The notes beneath the pieces are model-generated. The model saw only the letters and a list, made by a program, of their open reading frames with translations, had not been told where the DNA came from and did no database searches. The position numbers and the translations under genes are program-made. A stretch of 64,000 nt of DNA from Oasisia sp. SBJ-2009. Its lineage: Eukaryota > Annelida > Polychaeta > Sabellida > Siboglinidae. How positions within the stretch are numbered: the first letter of the stretch is position 1; every line of letters starts with the position of its first letter. The stretch covers positions 39,461,426-39,525,425 of the forward strand of contig OZ024865.1 in assembly GCA_964017155.1 (NCBI GenBank), in the 5' to 3' direction. Of the stretch, positions 11,206 to 22,283 are shown piece by piece.

Positions 11206-13284
11206 GCCAGGGGTAATTTTGCACGGGGTGCAATAACCTGTTGGGATCGAACCAACAACTACATAACCTAGACATTAGCAGATACCATTGTTATAAACAT
11301 ATAATTTTATTTTTAAATAATTTATTCAATTACTCCAAAAGGCAAGCTGATTATTTGTGTAAGACTATGATAACTTCTCTCTTGGCATAGGCATTGCATG
11401 GGGTAGTGTAAAAACATTATTGGCTGATAACATATCGCAGCGATAATGTGGAAACAAATTAACAAGTATTCTGAGGACTAATTCCAACAGACAGATAAAT
11501 ATAAGTTAGTAAAATCAAAACATTCACAAAATAGTACAGTGCATACTGGATATGTCAAATTTCCAGGAACCCAATTTTGTCAGTTCAATTTGCATGAAAT
11601 CTGTGCTTTCCCAATGCACACACTAAACTATCAGGTACACACAAATAATGCAATGAGAGAAATATCAAGGGAGAGTATCTAAATCATTTAAAAATCACTT
11701 TACCAATATGGTAATAGCCATTTTATACATAACTTAACAATGTCCATGAACTGCAGTATACTTTTTGAGGAATCCTGGACATAAGTTAATCAGGGTCACA
11801 GAGTTAGATGATCAGGGTCCATTACAGGGGTAGAACTACCCACTAGTCCGCACACTAGTAAAGATAAGGGCGGACTAGTAAACCTGCCAGCCAACTAGTC
11901 CGGACTGTCCAGTAGTCTTGTAACGTTCAGTCTGTCATCCACACCATCCTACAGTTGTCAGTCAAGCTTTGGTAGTCAAAGTGACCTTAACTCGAATCCT
12001 AACCGTTGGATGTAACTTAATACCAGAGAAGATCTAACATCGTTAGATCTTCTCTGTTAATACCAAGCTGTTCAAACTTTGATAAATTGTTGCTTTTGAA
12101 CCACTGGCTACATGTACAGCAGGTACAGCATCATTTACTGATAAATTATGATGTTTGTAAAACCTTGGACCAATTAACATCCAAAACAGTAAATGCTCCC
12201 TCTCAACTTGAGAGGGAGCATGTGTATGATTTGAGATTCAAGCAGTGCCTAACCCTAGAGGCTTGAGAGCACTGAAACAGGCAGTGACCGCCGAATTTAA
12301 CCCGCATTTGCACCTTTTTTTTTTAAACATTTCAACACCATTATTATTGACCAGCATTGTCCAGCACTTGAACATGCTCACACCATCCATGAAATCTGCA
12401 TATTTTACGGTAGTGGATTACTGAAAGAAGAAGGCTGAGTAGTCACGTCTGACACTGACAGCTAAGCCAAAGTCAAACACAATCGTAGTCAAAGACGTGC
12501 TTTCAACATTGCATCGGAATGTCATGTGTTGCGATCTTTCCTTTACGCCTAAGCATATACGTCGCAACGACTTTACGACACAAATGTCTATCAAACATAC
12601 CACATAAGTCAAGATGACTATGAAAACAACGAGTGAAGGCGAAAGCAACGTCGGCAACGCTGCTGCCGGAAATGTCTTGTTTACATGTATCATTGCGCTT
12701 GTCTTCCCTTCTTCGAGGTCTAAACCAATCAGAGAATTCTAACTCGTGGGGCCCACCAGGGGTCAGAGCACAGTTAGACTTCCTGGTGTAACCCATACGA
12801 ATGTAGTACCTTAATAATTGTGTCATTTGAGATTTTGAAAAAAGAAATTAATGTGAAATGAGTACCGTAGGACAGGCATACCAGTAGGTTAAGTGCTATG
12901 ATATATCTGCAGTGCAATGACGCATGTTAGGCAGAGTGTAGTTGGCGTAGTGATTTTTAGCCATTTTTTCTTACATGACCCTGCGAATGCAGAAAAGCGT
13001 GCTCAGTTTGGTCAATATTGAGGGTCAGAACACATGCATGCATTTTAAGAGAGCCTGAGATATGCTTTTTTGACGAAATTTGATCAGCATATCAGTGACA
13101 TGACTGCAGTGATTGTGTTAAAATTGAATGTTTTCGTCTTTTGCTGCTTTTTATCTTAAAATGGCATATTATGTGAAAATAAGTTGACAGGCAGTTGAGG
13201 AAAACAATATATAGTGTACGGGGAATGCGGGTTTACTGGAAAATTATAGTTTAAACATGGCGGAAGTAAGAATGCAACTTTAAC
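11206..13284. other. No confident gene
   Basis: Mostly AT-rich unique-looking sequence. A perfect 13 bp arm hairpin (AGAGAAGATCTAA and its complement) sits at about 12023-12053. A minus-strand ORF at 12418-12693 begins with a hydrophobic stretch but has no recognisable family, so I do not call it. Confidence 0.4.
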
Positions 13285-13695
13285 ATTCGCGCAACTAAAA
13301 CGAATTAGAATTTACCTAGTTAGGTCGCGGTGGGGAATCCCTGTATTTGTGCTGTGTCTGAACATCCGATTTCTTTCTAACTGCTGCCTTTGTCGTTCGT
13401 ATAGCCAATGGGAAGCTATGATGAATGTAAAGGATATCCAGTGTATACATTAAAAATAATAGTGTTGAGAGTGGGCGTGTCCGGAGCATACCGTACATAT
13501 TTCAACTTCGAGAGCATACCGCAAATATTTTAACGGGCGTAAAGTTACGCTTACCGGTAGTAAATACATGGTGCAGCTAAGTGCAACTATGGTGCAGACT
13601 CGTGAAACGCAACTAGCGCAACTTTACGATGTTTTAGGCTTACGACGCGTTATCGCCCGCTACGGCGTCTTAAGTACGCTCCATGAAACTGGGCC
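13285..13695. mobile_element. MITE-like repeat, GGCCCAGTTTCA family
   Basis: The right end reads ATGAAACTGGGCC. The interior (TCGCCCGCTACG, GGGAATCCCTGTATTTGTGC) matches the element at 44467-44957 in inverse orientation. It has no ORF. The left end is not resolved. Confidence 0.6.
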
Positions 13696-14252
13696 CTGTA
13701 ATATTTAAAGGCAAAACAAAGTTAACTGTTTCGTGGCATACACCTAATAGAGTTAATATAAAGTAACAATTTCCACATATACTCAATTTTTTAACGCCAG
13801 CGGTTTACCAGAAAAATATTTTTTAACACCCAGCCATCCAAATTCTGTGCGCTACCCCATCTTAGACGAAGAATGACGTCACGACGGTGATCGAGGCGCT
13901 CTCCACGTAGATTCCCTGCATAGGGTTTGGCTGTTGTCATGAAATGGCTGCAACTCGGCAACGCGCGTAACATGCTGATGACGGTAAATATAAAGTTGTC
14001 TATTATTGTTATCGCTGAAATCATCCCATCAACTGATGATGCATGTCTACATCAAAGCATTTCTCCTCAAAATGGACCGAGCAAAGTGCCAAACAGTACG
14101 CCCGCAAATCACCAACGTGAATCCATTGCTTCAATACTACCGGTTTTTTCAACTATTATTGCAACCGTATGCCGAACACGAAGGCATAATTACTAAAGTT
14201 TACCATAGATTTAACCACAGATTTAGATATACGTCTATAAGCAGCTGCTAGA

Positions 14253-14477
14253 TGAAACGTGTCGTCTTGGCCTGACATCTGTGTAGACGGATTGTCCGAC
14301 TCATCTCGCATACATACGTATCTGATTGGACACCAGAAGTACTGAACAAATCACTTTATTATGATTACACGCGGAGAGAGGGATAACACTGATCGACCTC
14401 GAGTCTCGTCATCTTCCAAGACTGATCTCATGGACTGCATATGTCGTTCTATGCATTTACATTGGCATACCATCACA
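14253..14477 (-). repeat. Ty3/Gypsy 3' LTR
   Basis: 225 bp repeat nearly identical to 18788-19012. The polypurine tract adjoins it at about 14478-14490. Confidence 0.92.
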
Positions 14478-14594
14478 TCCCTCTTTCTTCAAAACATAAA
14501 GACAAAATAACTAACTTACTAATGTCCGTATGTAAGAGAAATCAAATTATTATTCTAACTATTAGCCATAATGTTCGTGTAAACTAGAACACAA

Positions 14595-17500
14595 TTACAG
14601 GTCCAATCGTTGTGGGCGTTTCACTCGTCTTCCGGAGCTAATGTATTGTTCCGGTTGTGGAAGCTGGAAACGGACTGACTTCTTCTGGGGTAACACGGAG
14701 TTATACGGAGGTGGTACGACTTGCATGTCGTCTCTTCGCGTCAAGTCGTCTGTATCGTCCACGTTGTCTTGTTGGAACGTATGTCGTTCAGTCGTCTCAC
14801 GGAGGTGACGACGGTTACGCCTAAGGACATTGCCTGTCGGAGTCAAGACGTTGTACGACCGCGGCTGTACATCAGTTGATATCACCTTGGCAGGCTGCCA
14901 GGTGTCTGTCTGAGTGTCTCTCACACGAACGTCCTGTCCGGATATTAGCGGTGCAAGTGGTTGCATAGCTCGCTTATCATGGTTGAGACGTTGGATTTCT
15001 TGCCTCTCGGCGAGACGACGTCTGATTTCGTCTTTCGACCAGTGTTCATTTGTGATGATCACGGGGAGGTTCGACTTGTACTTGCGGGCATTTAGCATCT
15101 CTGCCGGTGACGGTAAGTGGCTGTCGATTGGTGTGGATCTCAACGCGAGCAGTGCTTTCTGCGGGTTGGATCTCGACATCGCTGCCTTCTTCAGGGTATA
15201 CTTCACCGTCTGAACTTGACGTTCGATGAATCCATTCGATTGTGGGAAGTGTGGGCTGGACGTTACGTGGTCGAAGCACCACTCGGCGGCGAAGTTTCGA
15301 AAAGCCTGACTGCTATAGTGTCCACCGTTGTCGCTCACAACCTTGCTTGGCGATCCATTCTCCGCAAACACCTCACTCATCTTCGATATGATGCGGTCAC
15401 TCGTCACCTTCCCCTCGATGCGGTAGACAAAAGGGAATTTCGAGTAGTAGTCACAGATGAGAAGATACGTGTCCTCTCGTATGGCAAACAGGTCTGTGCC
15501 GACGATCTGCCACGGACGTGTCGGTAACTCATGCTGCATCAGCGGCTCGTGCGCCTGACGTTTCTGTAACCGTTGACACGCGTCGCACTTCCTCACGATG
15601 TCGTCGATGTCCTTGTTGATCGACTTCCAGTAGACACAGGACCTCGCTCCTAGCCGGGTCTTCTCTATGCCCTGGTGAGCCTCGTGCAGTTTGCTCAACA
15701 CTTCCGCCTGTAGACTTAGGGGAATCACCAGACGGTCGCCCTTCATGATAAGACCGTCCTCAACTGCCAACTCGTCTCGGCATGACCAGTAGGGTCGCAA
15801 CGGTGCAGCTAGGTGGCGTTGGCTATCTGGCCATCCATCCACGATGACGGCTCTCAGCGAACACAGTTCATCGTCGGCCTGTGTCGCCTCTCTGATCGAC
15901 TGTAGTTTCTGCGTTGAAAACTGTACGAATGACACTTGTATGTCAAGGTCGATCTGCGTCGACTCGCTACTCGGTTGTCTTGACATGGCGTCGGACAGCA
16001 TCATTTGCTTTCCTGGCTTGTAGCGTAACACAAAGTCATACGGTTGTACTCGCAGGAACATTCTCTGTAATCTCTGCGGTGCTGCTGCAAGGTTCTTCAA
16101 GTTGATCATCTCGAGAATTTTGTGGTCCGACTCGAGAACGAACGATTTTCCGTAGACATACATGTGGAACCTCTCGCAGCCGAAGACGACTGCGAGCATC
16201 TCACGTTCAATGTTGGCGTATCGCTGTTCGCAATCACTAAGTGACTTGCTGGCAAACGCGATGGGCTTCCCGTGTTGAATGAGAACGGCGCCGAGTCCTC
16301 GGCTGGAGGCGTCGACCTGGATGACACTCTCAGCCTGTGGGTCGAAGTACGCAAGGGTCACTTCACGACAGATGAGAGACTTCGTCGCTTCAAACGCTGC
16401 GTTGTGAGATTCCGCCCAGATGAACTCGGCGTCCTTCTTCACTAGATCACGCAGGGTTGCGGTTTGCTGCGACAGGTTTGGAATGAATGGCGACATGTAC
16501 GTGGCTATGCCCAGAAATTCCTGAAGTTGTGCGACGTTTTGCGGTTCTTTCATTCGCTGGATGTCTGCGGCTCTGCCTGGGTCTGAACGTACGCCGTCTG
16601 CGCTGAATTCCAACCCGAAGAACTTCATGTTCTTCTGTTTGATGTCGCATTTATCAATGTTGAACACCAGCCCATGCTGCAGTGCTACTCTCATCAAGTT
16701 GTGCAGATGTTTTTCGTGTTCGGCTTCTGTCTTCCCGAACACACCCACGTCGTCAGCAATACTTATCGTTCCTGGGCACTTCTCAAGGATGCAGTCCATC
16801 CTCTCCTGGAACACGTCTTGGTTGAGGTTCAGGCCAAACGGTAGTCTTCTGAAACAGTACCGGCCGAAGGGACTGTTGAACGTTGTCAGACGCTTAGACT
16901 CGTCGTCTAACTGCACGGACCAGTATCCGTGACGTGCGTCTAGCTTGGAGAAGATCATTGACCCAGCAAGCTTGTGGGTAATTTCCTCCAAGGTCGGTGT
17001 TGGGTAGTGCGGACGCTTGATAGCTGTGTTCAAGTCTTTGGGATCCAAGCAGATGCGCAACTTTCCGTTCGACTTCCTGCTGTATACGATGCTAGATACC
17101 CAATCTGAAGGCTCCTCGACCTTCTCGATCACCCCGAGTTCTACCATCTGGTTGATCTCATTCCTCACGTCGTCTTTGATGTGGATCGGACATCGTCTGG
17201 GCGCATGTACGACAGGGGTCACAGCAGGGTCTAGTGTGATGTGGAACGTTTCGCGGAACTTGCCGATGCCCTTAAAACAATCTGGATACAGCCGCTGGAG
17301 ATCTTCCTTCGAGTTCAACGGCGGTGGATGTTCGCTGACTGCACAGTTCAAGGTCACCAAGTTGAGCTTGCGGCAGGAAGGTAGTCCCAAGATCACTGGA
17401 CCTGGCGTGTCAGCAACAAAGAACTCTGCTTCGTGTGTGGTTGTCTCATGCACACACTTCAGTCGCGTAGTACCGTACTGCCGGATCAATTGTCCGTTGT

Positions 17501-17762
17501 AGGCAGTTAGGATCGTATCTCGATGCTCAAGGCTGCCTCGCACAGGTATTCCTTCTGTGTCGATGTTTGACGGGTACATGCGCTGGAACGTCCTCAGCGG
17601 CATTACGTTACCCTGCGCACCTGTGTCGACCTTGACACGAAGTGTCGCTGGGGTGTCAGGCCTGTCTTTCAGCGTGATCCTGAGAGTCGCATATACTTCA
17701 TCCCTCTCGACGGCGTTGATGTTGACGGTATTAGAAGCAAGCGGCTCGAAGTTGTCGCTGAG
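14595..17762 (-). CDS. pol: Ty3/Gypsy Pol (protease, RT, RNase H, integrase)
   Basis: The polyprotein copies and integrates the element. The frame runs from the codon after the gag UAG to the stop, 1055 codons, with the first ATG at 17603. The protease site VDTGA lies just upstream of that ATG, so initiation there would lose it. Numbered from the ATG: reverse transcriptase with D222 (FSKLDA) and IADDV at 282-286; RNase H with D431 (QVDASSRG); integrase zinc finger H640, H643, C673, C676; catalytic D703, D758, E794. The order places it in Ty3/Gypsy. The IADDV variant of YxDD is common in this group. No internal stop is present. Confidence 0.93.
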   Translation of the reverse strand, partial: LSDNFEPLASNTVNINAVERDEVYATLRITLKDRPDTPATLRVKVDTGAQGNVMPLRTFQRMYPSNIDTEGIPVRGSLEHRDTILTAYNGQLIRQYGTTRLKCVHETTTHEAEFFVADTPGPVILGLPSCRKLNLVTLNCAVSEHPPPLNSKEDLQRLYPDCFKGIGKFRETFHITLDPAVTPVVHAPRRCPIHIKDDVRNEINQMVELGVIEKVEEPSDWVSSIVYSRKSNGKLRICLDPKDLNTAIKRPHYPTPTLEEITHKLAGSMIFSKLDARHGYWSVQLDDESKRLTTFNSPFGRYCFRRLPFGLNLNQDVFQERMDCILEKCPGTISIADDVGVFGKTEAEHEKHLHNLMRVALQHGLVFNIDKCDIKQKNMKFFGLEFSADGVRSDPGRAADIQRMKEPQNVAQLQEFLGIATYMSPFIPNLSQQTATLRDLVKKDAEFIWAESHNAAFEATKSLICREVTLAYFDPQAESVIQVDASSRGLGAVLIQHGKPIAFASKSLSDCEQRYANIEREMLAVVFGCERFHMYVYGKSFVLESDHKILEMINLKNLAAAPQRLQRMFLRVQPYDFVLRYKPGKQMMLSDAMSRQPSSESTQIDLDIQVSFVQFSTQKLQSIREATQADDELCSLRAVIVDGWPDSQRHLAAPLRPYWSCRDELAVEDGLIMKGDRLVIPLSLQAEVLSKLHEAHQGIEKTRLGARSCVYWKSINKDIDDIVRKCDACQRLQKRQAHEPLMQHELPTRPWQIVGTDLFAIREDTYLLICDYYSKFPFVYRIEGKVTSDRIISKMSEVFAENGSPSKVVSDNGGHYSSQAFRNFAAEWCFDHVTSSPHFPQSNGFIERQVQTVKYTLKKAAMSRSNPQKALLALRSTPIDSHLPSPAEMLNARKYKSNLPVIITNEHWSKDEIRRRLAERQEIQRLNHDKRAMQPLAPLISGQDVRVRDTQTDTWQPAKVISTDVQPRSYNVLTPTGNVLRRNRRHLRETTERHTFQQDNVDDTDDLTRRDDMQVVPPPYNSVLPQKKSVRFQLPQPEQYISSGRRVKRPQRLDL

Positions 17763-18647
17763 CTAATCGAATCTGGCGTCTTGACTGATGGAGTGGACAC
17801 GACCTCGTTGGCGCTCATCTCGGTTGGTCCTTCGTCTTGACCTAGCTCGGGATCTTGGTCGCCCAGAAGAGTGTGGTCTTCCTCCGGCGCCAGACGTCCA
17901 ACCTGTAGCCTGCCGACATACTCGCTGCCAGTGATTGAGTTTCCCACATGCGTTACACCTACTGCCCTCTGCTGGACATCGATCTGTGGGCGCATGATGA
18001 CGTCCACATTTTGCGTACGTAGGTGCCTCCTCTCGACGTCCGCTTGGCTCATGTGTTCTCCGCGACCGACTGACGTGACTGATGCTGCTAGCGTCTCCTG
18101 AGAACTGCTGCATGTTGGCCAGTGTTGCTTCATGCGTTCTAGCAACGTCCATCGCCGCGTCAAGTGTTAGTGTCTCATCACGGCACAGTAGCTTTTCTTG
18201 CACTTTCCCGTGCCGGACACCCACTACTAACTGTTCGATCAACCTCTCCTCGGTTTCTGTAGTATCACAGAACTTGCATTTACGCGCCTGCGTCTTGCAG
18301 CGTGTCATGAATTCGTCAACTGTCTCAGAGCTCAACTGCCTGAATTTTTGCAGATGAAAACGGCTCAGCCTGTAATTAGACTTGGGTTCTATCAGAGCCT
18401 GGAATTTAGCCCAAATGACCTCAACGTCGTTCTTATCAGTTTCACTGAGGTCCCACGTATTGTACATTCGCCGACCCTCCTGTCCTACCCATAGCAGGAT
18501 GTAGGTCACTCGTTCACTCTGCCCTTTTTCAGCAAAGGGCCCACTGAAAATCAGTTGGCAATATTGACGGAATGAACGAAACTCCGTGGGTAAATCAGTG
18601 GCTAACCAGTTCATGCGGGGCGTCTCTATACCTGACAGATCACCCAT
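17763..18647 (-). CDS. gag: Ty3/Gypsy Gag with CCHC zinc knuckle
   Basis: A 294-residue structural protein that packages element RNA into particles. The N-terminal two thirds resembles a retrotransposon gag capsid (the FAEKGQSERVTYILLWVG region at about 38-55). A zinc knuckle follows (CNACGKLNHWQRVC, a CX2CX4HX4C pattern), then an Arg/Ser-rich basic tail. The ATG at 18647 lies about 140 bp inside the 5' LTR. It ends in UAG at 17763-17765. The next codon continues in the same frame straight into pol. Confidence 0.93.
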   Translation of the reverse strand: MGDLSGIETPRMNWLATDLPTEFRSFRQYCQLIFSGPFAEKGQSERVTYILLWVGQEGRRMYNTWDLSETDKNDVEVIWAKFQALIEPKSNYRLSRFHLQKFRQLSSETVDEFMTRCKTQARKCKFCDTTETEERLIEQLVVGVRHGKVQEKLLCRDETLTLDAAMDVARTHEATLANMQQFSGDASSISHVSRSRRTHEPSGRREEAPTYAKCGRHHAPTDRCPAEGSRCNACGKLNHWQRVCRQATGWTSGAGGRPHSSGRPRSRARSRRRTNRDERQRGRVHSISQDARFD

Positions 18648-18787
18648 GGCTGCCTATTAATGGCAATGTCTATCACTTACTCAGTGAGAACAAATCGGAG
18701 CTGGCCAGCGTCGACTCGACGGTGCCGCGTGCGTGTTGACCTATTTACGAATGTCGAAAACGCCGGATTCAACCGTAGCTGCCACCA

Positions 18788-19012
18788 TGAAACGTGTCGT
18801 CTAAGCCTGACATCTGTGTAGTCGGATTGTCCGACTCATCTCGCATACATACGTATCTGATTCGACACCAGAAGTACTGAACAAATCACTTTATTATGAT
18901 TACACGCGGAGAGAGGGATAACACTGATCGACCTCGAGTCTCGTCATCTTCCAAAACTGATCTCATGGACTGCATATGTCGTTCTATGCATTTACATTGG
19001 CATACCATCACA
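18788..19012 (-). repeat. Ty3/Gypsy 5' LTR
   Basis: 225 bp terminal repeat upstream of gag on the minus strand. It should contain the element's promoter; I did not assign a TATA box. Confidence 0.92.
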
Positions 19013-19275
19013 CTAGATGTCACGCCAACTGAACGAACTGTCGAAGACTCAAAGTTGTTGACCCTTAAAAGCGTCGCCGGAAGCTGACCGAGATATAGAA
19101 TGCCGCGCGCTGAATGGCCAAGCCAAATGAACCCTTCACCTATGGCGGCGTCCAGACCATCGTGGATTTCGTTAGAATTTTAGACTTTAAAGTCACATTC
19201 TGAGTAAACCGCTGGCGTTAAAAAATTGAGTATATGTGGAAATTGTTACTTTGTATAAACTCTATTAGGTGTATG

Positions 19276-19651
19276 ATACGAAGCCGTAGCCTTTTTTTGT
19301 CCTTTAAACAATTGAACAAGTTATGTTATTCCAGATAGAATACTACCTTCCTATCCACGTGTGCTAAGCTCACAATCTCTGACAAACTCCATTGCTGTGA
19401 AAACCAAGCAATTAGCAACATATTTTCTTAGTCAGACACACTGTTAAGCAAACAATAATTGCATGGGTAGAACTTCGACATTTATTTTACCAGACTAGCT
19501 GCGGGACTAGTAAAATCAAAAGTTTACTAGTTCGCCAAAATAAAAAATAAACAATCCAAATATAAGTCGTTCCAATTTGTTTTAAAACTAAAAAATAGTA
19601 TATGTTGCAACCCCAGTTAAATAACAATGCACTTTTCTTTGCCAACTGCAG
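19276..19651. other. No gene; probable intron end
   Basis: AT-rich sequence ending in a pyrimidine tract and TGCAG at 19646-19651, which looks like the acceptor of the exon starting at 19652. Confidence 0.35.
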
Positions 19652-19922
19652 CCAACTGACGGACGAGGATGAGAAAGAAGTGGATCATGTGGTGATACAG
19701 CAATCGTTATCGCCAAATTATCTGCTCCCGATTAGCTTGTTCGTCTTGGTCGTTAGTCTGGGCACGATAATGTTTGCTTGCATGATGATGAAAAACGCGG
19801 TGAAGAAAAAGCAGCAGGGTGACAGAATGAAACAGCTCCACGAGGAACGTGACCGTAAACGTGAACGTGAACGACTGTTAGAAGAAGAGAATGCTGGGTT
19901 TATGGCTTGGTGTCGCTTTTAA
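19652..19922 (+). CDS. Putative last exon, unknown single-pass membrane protein
   Basis: I do not recognise this protein. The frame has a splice acceptor directly upstream (CTTTGCCAACTGCAG) and ends at TAA 19920-19922. It encodes about 90 residues. An acidic segment (TDEDEKEVD) precedes one strong membrane helix (YLLPISLFVLVVSLGTIMFA), then Lys-rich KNAVKKKQQ and a highly charged ERDRKRERERLLEEE tail ending in AGFMAWCRF. That layout fits a type I protein with a short cytosolic tail. Upstream exons were not found, so they may lie left of the window. It could also be a chance ORF, although the codon pattern and helix look real. Confidence 0.4.
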
Positions 19923-20224
19923 GCGCGATTAGCATCATTACGATTGACCAACGATATGTACAATGTGAAAGCAAAATCGAATTGATTGATCAGTTGTCCA
20001 CGGTTAGCGAGTGGCGTTATTGCGTTGTGTTTATTGCGGGAGTGGCAGGTTGAGGCCAAATTACGTCATTGTGTTATTCCTTGAGTTGTTGCATTAAAGC
20101 ACCGATGTTGCACAGATAAATGAGTTAGTGCTTGCGTTCGCTCTATTGTGGCAGATGTTTCACAAACAGAAATGTAGCAAAACATGCTTTGTAGGTGCGA
20201 TGGCATATATCGCATTATTGATTT

Positions 20225-20309
<85 letters not shown>

Positions 20310-20317
20310 GGGGGGGG
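20225..20317. repeat. (GT)n microsatellite plus poly-G
   Basis: About 80 bp of GT dinucleotides followed by ten G. Confidence 0.95.
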
Positions 20318-21192
20318 GGTGCTTGCGTGCATATTCAATCCACGTATTATTTTGTGATTTAATAGTTAAGCATAATATTTGGCCTGATCACAGTTTGTCT
20401 ACTATTTAGTCACATCATCAGCAATTCAGCCACACTGCAATTTCCAACAGTACATTGAACTAGAGCATGCTGGTACAATTATAACATAATTATTTATACA
20501 CTTCATTAATTGTCCGCATATTGGCACAGTTATTGATATGTGTTATATCCATAACGCAGTTATGGATACTTTTATTATAATAATAAAGCTTATATTTTTT
20601 GCAGGTCCTAGCGATGATAATAAAAAAATTACTATGATATATTTATATTATTTATAATTAATAAAACTATTTCGCGCCAGCGATCGAAGACAGTAAGTAT
20701 ATATTTATGAATATTCGCGCACACAAACGCGCCGTCTAACGGTATTTTGTGTAAGCGTAACCGCGGCGCCGCCGAAGAAGTTTCCGTCGAGATTAGCGTC
20801 TTTGTTTTATGAATTTAGTTCGTTAGAGGACTGCAAGTGTTTTTTTTATACCATGTATGTATATGTATGTAAGATATCATATGTGAGGAGAAGTTTGGCG
20901 GCTGTTGGTGGTCGTTTTCATGGTTATGTAAGAAAGTAAAAGATAGTATGCACAGTTCATGCTGACCAAGTCGACTTCGCTGCGTCATTCCGTTTCTAAA
21001 ATGGCGTTCGTAGTCCGTCCGTATTTCGATGTGTAATTATTTTATGATACACCGCTGACATTAAAATATGGTTGTTGTTGGAAGCTACTACTTTGTATAT
21101 AACTCTATTAGGCCCATGCCCATATCACCAAAGCGTTGTCTTTTATTTGTAATTAAGTACACATTTGCAATTAATTTATTTTTGTGTTCAGA

Positions 21193-21195
<3 letters not shown>
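20318..21195. other. No gene; locally CpG-rich
   Basis: From about 20670 to 21050 the sequence is richer in CpG than its surroundings, which may mark a regulatory or 5' exon region. AATAAAGC at about 20580 could serve as a polyadenylation signal for the exon at 19652. No ORF is convincing. Confidence 0.3.

Positions 21196-21261
<66 letters not shown>
21196..21261. repeat. (AT)n microsatellite
   Basis: About 66 bp of pure AT dinucleotides. Confidence 0.95.
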
Positions 21262-21263
<2 letters not shown>

Positions 21264-21949
21264 AACAATTGTGTGGGTGTATTTCTAGATATTAGCCTAG
21301 GTAAAAAAAAAGTGGGTGCCACGAAAGGCAGCCTAGACCTTTAAAAACATAGACTAGGGCATGGAGATCGAAATAGATTACTTTATAATATGAAATAGTT
21401 ATGGCTATCGGGTGACTGTATTGTTTGCATACATCATGCATACAAACATGCATGTATGTGCCAGCTAGCGAAGTCAAATAATAAAGGACCAATAATACCT
21501 GCCGTTGCCACGGAAACCACGTGCGATACTAGCAGCACACAGTGAGTCAACTACTACAAGTACTGGCCATAGATATAAATAGAACACGCCAGTAGAACAA
21601 CATCGCTCGGCCGCTATCAGTTGACACGTGATACTTTGAAGTCAACATGGGCTGGTGACAGCCAGGCTACTGCACGGCAGAACGGCCACTGCAGTCCCTG
21701 TATATACATAGGACTGCACAAGTTTTCTACATAATTATCACCTTATTTATTTACTGACATCACTTAGCCAGTGTTGTTTAATTGTGCACAATGTGTTCGA
21801 ACAGTTGCCTCACTAATATGCCAGTATGAAACAAATCAACAGGCTTACACTTAGTATACAGTGTCTCACTGTGTGAGGGGTGAGTACAGCTTAATCAGTA
21901 CTATTTAATTTGTTATTCTACCAGATCCACAATTGTTGTGGTGTTTTAC

Positions 21950-22269
21950 CAAAAGTCATTTAAAAATCAACCAACTGAAGTCCATCCTCCAAAGACATTG
22001 GCGAGAACACCCACACCTATATAATGAATTACAATTTCACAGATTAAAAAACAGACCATGCAAAATGGATGAGAGAATAGGGAAAACAACAACAAAACAG
22101 AGCTGCCAACATTACTAACAACAACAGTAGTAGGAAAGGTAGAAAGGTAGAAAAGTAGTAATGTTAAGATAGTCAACTAACTATAATTATACTGTGTCAA
22201 TAATAATAACAATAAATAAATACATTTAGGCAACCTACAACAAAATAGCAGGGATGTTATGGTAACATC
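21950..22269 (+). mobile_element. LINE RT C-terminus/3' UTR fragment (left arm)
   Basis: Encodes INQLKSILQRHWREHPHLYN, the end of a CR1/Jockey-type reverse transcriptase, then a 3' UTR. The mirrored copy lies at about 30300-30630 on the minus strand. Confidence 0.5.
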
Positions 22270-22283
22270 TTTCCTTAAAATAA
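22270..22283. repeat. Target duplication of RTE copy B, left
   Basis: TTTCCTTAAAATAA, repeated at 25453-25466. The mirrored arm at about 30330 shows the uninterrupted site (GGTTTCCTTAAAATTACC in reverse complement). Confidence 0.75.

Larger units (their letters stand above)
14253..19012 (-). mobile_element. Complete Ty3/Gypsy LTR retrotransposon
   Basis: The LTRs are 225 bp (14253-14477 and 18788-19012), start TG and end CA, and differ at about five positions. The flanks are the 5 bp duplication CTAGA (14248-14252 and 19013-19017). On the minus strand, TGGTGGCAGC right after the 5' LTR fits a primer-binding site, and GAAGAAAGAGGGA next to the 3' LTR is the polypurine tract. gag and pol fill the interior. 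There is no envelope gene. Confidence 0.95.
13737..19275. mobile_element. TIR element (about 0.8 kb) split by Ty3/Gypsy
   Basis: Terminal inverted repeats of 72 bp lie at 13737-13808 and 19204-19275 with only a few mismatches. They begin CATACACCTAATAG and end GCCAGCGGTTTAC. Without the Gypsy insertion and its target duplication the element would be about 774 bp. No transposase is visible, so it is probably non-autonomous. Confidence 0.7.

Noticed and set aside
12418..12826. Possible first exon on the minus strand with a hydrophobic N-terminus and a GTATGT donor
   Set aside because: No family resemblance and no partner exons could be found; the splice motif alone is weak evidence.
17669..18163. 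164-codon ORF overlapping gag in another frame
   Set aside because: It lacks retroelement motifs and ends before the protease; gag and pol share a different frame.
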